From assembly GCF_015160855.1 (NCBI RefSeq), contig NZ_CP063373.1, forward strand, positions 2,790,001-2,854,000: a DNA stretch of 64,000 nucleotides, in the 5' to 3' direction. This DNA is from Streptomyces ferrugineus. Lineage in GTDB: Bacteria > Actinomycetota > Actinomycetes > Streptomycetales > Streptomycetaceae. This document shows, in pieces, positions 58,511 through 64,000 of this stretch (positions are counted from its first letter, which is position 1; each line of letters begins with the position of its first letter). The notes beneath the pieces are model-generated. The model saw only the letters and a list, made by a program, of their open reading frames with translations. It did not search any database and was not told where the DNA came from. A program made the position numbers and the translations under genes.

Positions 58511-59535
58511 AGGAAGGAGCTGGCTGTAGCCCGGTCCCGCACCGCCAGCCGCAGCCACTCCTCACCAAGGCCGGGGAAGGTGTCCCCGCGCCGGACGGCG
58601 AACCCCAGATCGCGCAGGTGACGTCTCACCGCGACGGCCCTCGGCAGCCGTACGAGGACGAAGGGGCCCTCGGCGGGTTCCACGACCCGGAGCCCGTCCG
58701 AGGCGAACTCGGTGAGTCCCGCCACGAGATGGGCCCGGTCGGCGGCGATGCGGTGGGCCGCGTGGGCCGCCTCCGCCAGGGCCCGGGGGGACACACAGGC
58801 CTCGGCGGCGGTGAGCGCCGGGGTGGAGACCGGCCACAGGGGCTGGGCGCGCTCCAGGTCGGAGATCGTGTCCGGGGCGGCCAGGATGTAGCCGATCCGT
58901 AGACCGGCCAGACCCCACGTCTTGGTCAGGCTGCGCAGCACCACCAGGCCGGGCACGTCCACGCGCTCCGCCAGCGCCTCCCGCTCACCCGGCACCGCGT
59001 CCATGAACGCCTCGTCCACCACCAACGTCCGCCCGGGCCGGGCGAGTTCAGTGACAGAGGCGGCCGGGTGCAGGACCGAGGTCGGGTTCGTCGGGTTGCC
59101 GATCACCACCAGGTCGGCGTCCTCGGGGACGGCCGCCGGGTCGAGGCGGAAGCCGTCCGCCTCCCGCAGCAGTACGCGGTCGACCGTGTGGCCGGCGTCC
59201 CGCAGGGCCGCCTCCGGCTCTGTGAACTGCGGGTGCACGACCACCGGCCGGCGCACTTTCAGCGCCCGCGCCAGCAGCACGAACGCCTCCGCCGCCCCCG
59301 CCGTCAGCAGCACCCGCTCCACCGGGAGGCCATGGCGGGCCGCCACCGCCGCCCGCGCGGGCCGCCCGTCCGGGTAGGCTGCCAGGGAGCCCAGCGACCC
59401 CGCGATGCGCTCGCGCAGCCACGCGGGCGGGGTGTCCGCGCGGACGTTCACGGCGAGGTCGACGAGCGCCGAGCCGTCGTCGCGGACCTCGGCGTCGCCG
59501 TGGTGGCGCAGGTCGTGCCCGCCCTCAGTGCGCAT
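58468..59535 (-). CDS. cobC: CobC-like PLP-dependent aminotransferase (threonine-phosphate decarboxylase type)
   Basis: A 355-aa class I/II aminotransferase-fold protein. It starts with LVDLAVNVRADTPPAWL, and has SLGSLAAYPDGRPARAAVAA, VIGNPTNPTSVLHPA, VVDEAFMDAVPGE and the PLP Lys in LRSLTKTWGLAGLRIGY. This matches the CobC/CobD-like enzymes encoded in cobalamin operons that supply the aminopropanol arm, although Mycobacterium-type homologues (Rv2231c) have less certain roles. It is last in the cob operon, overlapping cbiX by 11 bp, and convergent with the DUF397 gene. Confidence 0.85.
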   Translation of the reverse strand: MRTEGGHDLRHHGDAEVRDDGSALVDLAVNVRADTPPAWLRERIAGSLGSLAAYPDGRPARAAVAARHGLPVERVLLTAGAAEAFVLLARALKVRRPVVVHPQFTEPEAALRDAGHTVDRVLLREADGFRLDPAAVPEDADLVVIGNPTNPTSVLHPAASVTELARPGRTLVVDEAFMDAVPGEREALAERVDVPGLVVLRSLTKTWGLAGLRIGYILAAPDTISDLERAQPLWPVSTPALTAAEACVSPRALAEAAHAAHRIAADRAHLVAGLTEFASDGLRVVEPAEGPFVLVRLPRAVAVRRHLRDLGFAVRRGDTFPGLGEEWLRLAVRDRATASSFLQALDRAMARASAA

Positions 59536-60445
59536 GCGCGTGTCCGCCGTGATGATGGTGGTGGTGGCCGTCGTCGTCCGGGTGGAAGTGCGGCTGCTGC
59601 GGCATCCCCACCTTGTCCTCGAAGCCGGGCAGCGCGATGCGGTACACGCACGAGTCGCAGTTCATCCGCAGGTCGCCCTCGACGGCCTCCTTGTACCGCT
59701 CCATCACCAGGTCGAGCAGTTCCGGCTCCGGACCGATCACGTCCGCCGAACGCACCTCGACCTCGGGGTGCGCGTCCGCCCAGCCCTCCGTCTGCTGCCG
59801 CACCCGGTCCGGCAGGATGCCGGTGAACAGGAAGTAGGGCAGGACGACGATCCGCTGCGCCCCGAGCCTCGCGCACCGGTCCAGGCCGCTCGGCACGTCC
59901 GGCGCCGCCAGCGACACGAACGCCGTCTCCACGCCCGCGTAACCGCGCCCCTCCCACAGCAGCCGCGCCGCCTTGTGCACCTCGGCGTTGGCGTCGGGGT
60001 CCGTGGAACCCCGCCCGACCAGCAGCACGGTGACGTCGGCCCGGTCGCCGGGCGTGCGGCTGCCCTCGGTGCCGAGCGCCTCGTCGAGGCGGCGCTCCAG
60101 GACGGACAGCAGCGCCGGGTGCGGGCCCAGCGGGCGGCCGTAGGCGTACGAGATCCCGGGGTGCCGCTCCTTCTCGCGGGCCAGCGCGGCCGGGATGTCG
60201 CCCTTGGCGTGCCCGGCGGACACCAGCATCAGCGGCACGGCGGCGAACCGGCGTACGCCGCGCTCGACCAGCTCGGTGACGGCCTCGCCCAGCGGCGGCG
60301 GGGACAGCTCGATGAAGCCGCCCGCGACGGGCAGTTCGGGGTGGCGGTGCCCCAGCTCCCGTACGAAGTCGCGGAACGCCTCGGCTCCGGCATCGTCCCG
60401 GGTGCCATGACCGGCGATGAGCAGGGCGGGCGGCGGGGTGGTCAC
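59525..60445 (-). CDS. cbiX: Sirohydrochlorin chelatase (CbiX-type), two-domain with His-rich tail
   Basis: A 306-aa protein from GTG 60445. The first chelatase domain has LLIAGHGTRDDAG (metal-binding His) and VPLMLVSAGHAKGDIP. The second has VLLVGRGSTDPDAN and VLPYFLFTGILPDRVRQQ. The C-terminus is an extreme His tail (HPDDDGHHHHHHGGHAHAH), likely a cobalt store. It inserts cobalt into sirohydrochlorin in the early-insertion route, or Fe for sirohaem. It overlaps cobH by GTGA-type coupling and cobC by 11 bp. Confidence 0.9.
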   Translation of the reverse strand: MTTPPPALLIAGHGTRDDAGAEAFRDFVRELGHRHPELPVAGGFIELSPPPLGEAVTELVERGVRRFAAVPLMLVSAGHAKGDIPAALAREKERHPGISYAYGRPLGPHPALLSVLERRLDEALGTEGSRTPGDRADVTVLLVGRGSTDPDANAEVHKAARLLWEGRGYAGVETAFVSLAAPDVPSGLDRCARLGAQRIVVLPYFLFTGILPDRVRQQTEGWADAHPEVEVRSADVIGPEPELLDLVMERYKEAVEGDLRMNCDSCVYRIALPGFEDKVGMPQQPHFHPDDDGHHHHHHGGHAHAH

Positions 60446-61041
60446 AGTTTCTCCTCGGGATGGGAAGCGGGGTGGTACGGGTGGTACAGCAGGGCGTTGA
60501 GCGCGGCCGAGGCGACCGCCGAACCGCCCTTCTCGGACACGTTGCTCACGGCGGGCAGCCCGCTCTCGCGCAACGCGGCCTTGGACTCGACCGCGCCGAC
60601 GAAGCCGACGGGCAGGCCGATGACGAGAGCGGGGGCGGCGTCCAGGGTGAGCAGCTCCTCCAGGGCGGTCGGCGCGTTGCCGATCACCCACAGGGCGCCC
60701 GGGCCGACCTGCTCGTACGCGAGCCGGACGGCATGAGCCGAGCGGGTCAGCCCGGGACCGGCGACCGCGTCCCGCAGTCGGCAGACGGTCTCGCGGCGCG
60801 TGATGCCCGCCGCCACCATCTCCACGTCCACGACCACGGGCGCCCCGGAGTGCAGTGCCGTGTGCGCGGTGGCCAGTTCGCCCTCGTCCATGACGAGATC
60901 GGTCGCGTAGTCGAGGTCGGCGGCCGAGTGGATGACCCGCTCCACGACCGCCCGGGTCAGCGGCGGGAAGTGCGAGGTGTCCAGGCGGGCGCGCAGCCGC
61001 CGGTAGGACTCCTCCTCGATGGGGTGGACGACGCGCCTCAC
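60442..61041 (-). CDS. cobH: Precorrin-8X methylmutase
   Basis: A 199-aa protein. Conserved CobH/CbiC parts are HPIEEESYRRLRARLD, VVERVIHSAADLDYA (catalytic His), PVVVDVEMVAAGITRR, and IGLPVGFVGAVESKAALRES. It moves a methyl group from C-11 to C-12 to give hydrogenobyrinic acid or its cobalt form. GTG 61041 overlaps the stop of the cobJ-cbiG gene, and its stop overlaps cbiX. Confidence 0.95.
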   Translation of the reverse strand: MRRVVHPIEEESYRRLRARLDTSHFPPLTRAVVERVIHSAADLDYATDLVMDEGELATAHTALHSGAPVVVDVEMVAAGITRRETVCRLRDAVAGPGLTRSAHAVRLAYEQVGPGALWVIGNAPTALEELLTLDAAPALVIGLPVGFVGAVESKAALRESGLPAVSNVSEKGGSAVASAALNALLYHPYHPASHPEEKL

Positions 61042-62720
61042 CTCTGCCCCTCCTGCCAGCGGTAGCCGCGCGGCGTCACCATGCGCCCCGCGATGTCCCG
61101 GGTCGCGGTGTTGCCCACGGTCACGACCGTCATCATGTCGACCGACGCCGGGTCCAGGGCGCCCAGCGTCGTGAGCCGGCTGGACTCGTCCGGCCGCGAC
61201 GCGTTGCGTACGACCCCGACCGGTGTCGTCGGCGCGCGGTGCTCGGCGAGGATCGCGAGCGCCTTGGGAAGCTGCCAGTCGCGGCCGCGTGAACGCGGGT
61301 TGTAGAAGGTGACCACGATGTCCGCCTCGGCCGCCGCCCGCACCCGCCGCTCGATGACCTCCCAGGGTGTGTGGAGGTCGGAGAGGCTGATCGACACGTG
61401 GTCGTGCCCGAGCGGCGCACCGAGGATCGCGGCGGCGGCGAGCGCTGCCGTCACCCCCGGCACGCCGATCACGTCGATGTCGTCGGACGCCTCGGCGAGC
61501 GCCGGGGAGGCCATGGCGTACACGCCCGCGTCCCCACTGCCGATCAGCGCGACGGCCCGCCCCTCGCGGGCCTCCTCGACCGCCGTCCGCGCCCGCTCCT
61601 CCTCGGCGCCGAGCCCCGACTCAATGATCCGGGTGCCGGGCCGCAGCAGGTCGCGGATCTGGTCGACGTACTGGTCCAGCCCGACGAGCACCGAGGCCCG
61701 CCGCAGCTCCGCCTTCGCGCGCGGCGTCAGCAGGTCACGGGCGCCCGGCCCGAGGCCGACGACCGCGAGCCGTCCGCGCCCGGGCCGCCGTACGACGGCA
61801 CAGGTCGCCATGGCGGGGCTCGCGGTGGACTTGCGCTTGGGGACGAGGAGTTCACCGCCGCGCACCAGGGCGGCGGCCTCGGCGACCGAGGGGGTGCCCA
61901 CGGCGGCCAGCGGCGCGTCGGAGGGGTTGGGGACCGCCACGGCGGCCAGCTCGTCGGCCGGGTGGGTGACGAGGGGGACGCCGAGGCGGGCCGCCGCCTC
62001 GACGATTCCGGGCTCGCCGGCCTTGGCGTCGACGGTGGCGAGTTCGGCGAGGGAGGCGGGGGAGAGCCCGGCGTCGCCGAGCGCGCCCTCGATCAGTCCG
62101 AGGATCTCCTCCACGGGGGCGCCCTTGGAGGCGCCGACACCGACGACGAGCGACGGCGGACGCAGCACGACCTCGCGCTCGGCGGGCTCGACCAGCCGAT
62201 CCGTGAGCCGGATCGCGTACGCCCCCTCGCCGCCGACCCGGAGCGGCGGCAGGGGCCAGTCGACCTCCGCCTTCAGCGCCACCGGCTCCCCGTCGAGCAG
62301 CGCCCGCGAGACCCCGGCGACATCGCCCTCCACCGGGAGGCCGAGGGTGTCGAGGCCGGGCACGTCCACGGCGTCGGTCGCCGTCGTCACCACGGGCTCG
62401 GCGCCCAGCAACTCACCGACCTCCCGCGCGAGTTCATTGGCCCCGCCACCGTGCCCGCCGACCAGCGACACGGCGAACCGCCCGCCCTCGTCGACACACA
62501 CCACACCCGGGTCGGTCGCCTTGTCGCCCAGCAGCGGGGCGATCAGCCGTACGACCGCCCCCGTCGCCAGAAAGCACACGAGCTGCTCGCACTCCGCGAA
62601 CGCCCGCCGCACGGCGTCCCCGACGGGCCCGTCGTACACCCGCACACGGTCCGGCCACGCCACGGCCAGCCGGTCCCGCGCCGCAGCCCCCGCCGACGTG
62701 GCGGAAATGAGGCCGATCAC
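61038..62720 (-). CDS. cobJ: Bifunctional CbiG-CobJ fusion: cobalt-precorrin 5A hydrolase + precorrin-3B C17-methyltransferase
   Basis: A 560-aa protein from GTG 62720. The N-terminal half (about 1-310) is CbiG: FLATGAVVRLIAPLLGDKATDPG, SLVGGHGGGANELAREV, VVGVGASKGAPVEEI. The C-terminal half (about 318-560) is CobJ: LAVVGLGPGARDLLTPRA, VALIGSGDAGVYAMA, GVTAALAAAAILGAPLGHD and VTFYNPRSRGRDWQL. Fusion channels two consecutive ring-contraction steps. The presence of CbiG suggests an anaerobic-style, early-cobalt route even in an aerobe. It overlaps cobL by 4 bp. Confidence 0.93.
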   Translation of the reverse strand: MIGLISATSAGAAARDRLAVAWPDRVRVYDGPVGDAVRRAFAECEQLVCFLATGAVVRLIAPLLGDKATDPGVVCVDEGGRFAVSLVGGHGGGANELAREVGELLGAEPVVTTATDAVDVPGLDTLGLPVEGDVAGVSRALLDGEPVALKAEVDWPLPPLRVGGEGAYAIRLTDRLVEPAEREVVLRPPSLVVGVGASKGAPVEEILGLIEGALGDAGLSPASLAELATVDAKAGEPGIVEAAARLGVPLVTHPADELAAVAVPNPSDAPLAAVGTPSVAEAAALVRGGELLVPKRKSTASPAMATCAVVRRPGRGRLAVVGLGPGARDLLTPRAKAELRRASVLVGLDQYVDQIRDLLRPGTRIIESGLGAEEERARTAVEEAREGRAVALIGSGDAGVYAMASPALAEASDDIDVIGVPGVTAALAAAAILGAPLGHDHVSISLSDLHTPWEVIERRVRAAAEADIVVTFYNPRSRGRDWQLPKALAILAEHRAPTTPVGVVRNASRPDESSRLTTLGALDPASVDMMTVVTVGNTATRDIAGRMVTPRGYRWQEGQR

Positions 62721-63958
62721 TGGGCAACTCCCTCTCGATCCAGGGGGTTTCTGAGGCCCCACAACAGGAAAACCGGATTGGTCGCCGCCAGCCGGGTCAC
62801 GTCCCCCGGCAGCGGCGCGAGCCGGGACGACTGCAACAGCACCCCGTCGCAGTCGAACCCGGCGCCGGTCAGCGCCTCGCGCGTGGCCGGGACCCGGTCC
62901 AGCGCCGCCATGGCGACGACGACCGAGCGCCTGGCGCGCCGCGCGCACGCGGTGACGATGGCGGGCAGCTCGCGCCCCCCGCCCCCGACGAACACGGCGT
63001 CCGGATCGTCGAGGTCGGACAGCACCGTGGGCGCCGCCCCGTGCACCACGTGGACGTCGACGTCGTGCGCGACGGCGTTGGCACGGATCCGCTCCACCCC
63101 GTCCCGGGTCTTCTCGACCGCGGTGACGGCGGCACCGAGGCGCGCGCACTCCACGGCCACCGAACCGGAGCCCGCGCCGACGTCCCAGACCAGGTCGCCC
63201 AGGCGGGGCCCGAGACGGGCCAGCGCCAGCGCCCGCACCTCGAACTTGGTGATCATCGAGTCACGGTGCGCGAACTCGCCCTCGTCCAGCGCCCACGCGG
63301 TGGGCCCGGGGCCCGCCCCGGCGACCGTACGCACACCACCACCCGACGCCCGCGCCGGGTCCAGGCACAGCACGACGCTGACCGACGCGCCCCAGTCCCG
63401 GGCGGCGGCCTCCGCGGGCGTCACCCGCTCCACGCGCTCACCGGCGGAGCCCAGCGCCGAGGCGACCACGAGCACGCGCCCCTCGGCCCTGCGGACCAGC
63501 GCGGCACCCAGCTCGGCGGGCCCGGCACCCGGACCGGTCAGCACGGCCACCTTCGGACGCGCCCGGCAGACGTTCACGGCCGTGTGCAGATCCCGCCCGT
63601 GCGCGCTGACGACGACCGCGTCGTCCCAGGTCAGCCCGATCCGCGCGAACGCGGCGGCCAGGGAGGACACCCCCGGCCGCACATCCAGCCGCTCCGGCCC
63701 GAACCGCTCGGCCAGCACCCGCACGATCCCGAAGAACCCCGGGTCGCCGGAGGCCAGCACGACCACGCGCCGATCCTTCTCGACGTACTCCGCGATGACG
63801 TCGAGGGCGGGAGCCAGCGCCCCCAGCACGACCCGCTCGACGCCCTCGGCCGGCCGTACGGCATCCAGATGCCGCCGCCCGCCGACGACCAGCTCCGCCC
63901 CGCCGAGCACGTCCTCGTCGAGCGGCGCCCCCGTCCCCGTACCGACGACGGTGATCAC
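62717..63958 (-). CDS. cobL: Precorrin-6Y C5,15-methyltransferase (decarboxylating), CbiE-CbiT fusion
   Basis: A 413-aa protein from GTG 63958. The CbiE half (about 1-200) has ITVVGTGTGAPLDEDVLGGA, VVVLASGDPGFFGIVRVLAE and PGVSSLAAAFARIGL. The CbiT half (about 215-400) has GEFAHRDSMITKFEVRALAL, LVWDVGAGSGSVAVECARLG (SAM site) and DAVFVGGGGRELPAIV. It methylates C-5 and C-15 and decarboxylates the acetate side chain. It overlaps the gene upstream (TGA inside its GTG). Confidence 0.95.
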   Translation of the reverse strand: MITVVGTGTGAPLDEDVLGGAELVVGGRRHLDAVRPAEGVERVVLGALAPALDVIAEYVEKDRRVVVLASGDPGFFGIVRVLAERFGPERLDVRPGVSSLAAAFARIGLTWDDAVVVSAHGRDLHTAVNVCRARPKVAVLTGPGAGPAELGAALVRRAEGRVLVVASALGSAGERVERVTPAEAAARDWGASVSVVLCLDPARASGGGVRTVAGAGPGPTAWALDEGEFAHRDSMITKFEVRALALARLGPRLGDLVWDVGAGSGSVAVECARLGAAVTAVEKTRDGVERIRANAVAHDVDVHVVHGAAPTVLSDLDDPDAVFVGGGGRELPAIVTACARRARRSVVVAMAALDRVPATREALTGAGFDCDGVLLQSSRLAPLPGDVTRLAATNPVFLLWGLRNPLDREGVAQ

Positions 63959-64000
63959 GTACTGGCCCCCTTCTCGCGCAGCGCCCGGCGGGCCTCCGGG
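63955..64000 (-). CDS. 3' end of an upstream gene in the cobalamin operon (partial)
   Basis: Only 14 codons and the stop are inside the window, reading PEARRALREKGAST. The TGA overlaps the GTG of cobL in the GTGA manner seen throughout this operon, so the gene is almost certainly co-transcribed with it. The fragment is too short to assign. Confidence 0.55.
   Translation of the reverse strand, partial: PEARRALREKGAST

Overview
The window is high-GC actinobacterial DNA, almost certainly from a Streptomyces chromosome. Genes are densely packed in operons with ATGA/GTGA start-stop overlaps, GTG starts are common, and the gene families are streptomycete ones: SigE-type ECF factors, XRE-DUF397 pairs, an SCO1860-type sortase substrate, mycothiol-type DinB proteins and an ectABCD operon. 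The gene content from about 34 to 64 kb (PBP, ectoine operon, SCO1860 family, cobalamin genes) resembles a core region of Streptomyces chromosomes as I remember it. Parts of the first half look accessory.

Region 1 (1-2.4 kb) holds a partial MFS transporter, a DUF6010 membrane protein, a mycothiol/DinB-type protein and a RibD-C-like reductase. Region 2 (2.4-26.5 kb) is a large pectin-utilisation locus. A GntR/FCD regulator leads an operon with a DapA-family lyase and an IlvD/Edd sugar-acid dehydratase. Next come two sugar ABC permeases, a pectate lyase (PL1), a Gfo/Idh/MocA oxidoreductase, a DUF6807 protein and a cytoplasmic GH43, all translationally coupled. Then follow a PL1-CE8 fusion enzyme, the sugar-binding lipoprotein, a CE12 rhamnogalacturonan acetylesterase, another PL1, two tandem CE8 pectin methylesterases, two PL9-type lyases around a secreted double-GH43 protein, and a PL3 lyase. 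Three palindromes with the core AAGCGCTT suggest control by an unseen LacI-type repressor. No transport ATPase is present, as expected if a shared ATPase such as MsiK is used.

Region 3 (26.5-29.7 kb) has an ECF sigma factor with a one-TM protein that may be its anti-sigma/sensor, and an NCS2 purine-type permease. Region 4 (29.7-34.1 kb) is a 4.43-kb composite-transposon-like insertion. Two inverted, equally broken IS630-family copies flank an IS3 remnant and an intact secreted M15-like protein that carries five nearly identical 159-bp repeats. The insertion splits a terminator-type palindrome exactly at a TA, with TA on both sides.

Region 5 (34.1-46.6 kb) holds a penicillin-binding protein, a NarL-type two-component system with a membrane protein, GNAT enzymes, a divergent IclR regulator/ketoglutarate-semialdehyde dehydrogenase pair (which could finish the oxidative pentose route begun at 3-6 kb), a DUF1349 protein, a FrnE-like DsbA protein, a class V aminotransferase, and an ECF sigma factor with a zinc-finger/MDMPI fusion anti-sigma candidate. 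Region 6 (46.6-64 kb) holds ectDCBA, a DinB protein, another class V aminotransferase, a polar amino-acid ABC importer with an amidohydrolase, the LAETG-anchored protein, an RsbW-like ATPase with an XRE-DUF397-DUF397 module, and a tightly overlapping cobalamin operon (cobL, cobJ-cbiG fusion, cobH, cbiX, cobC).

I saw no rRNA, tRNA or CRISPR array. All functional calls come from reading translated sequence and motifs; no database search was run.
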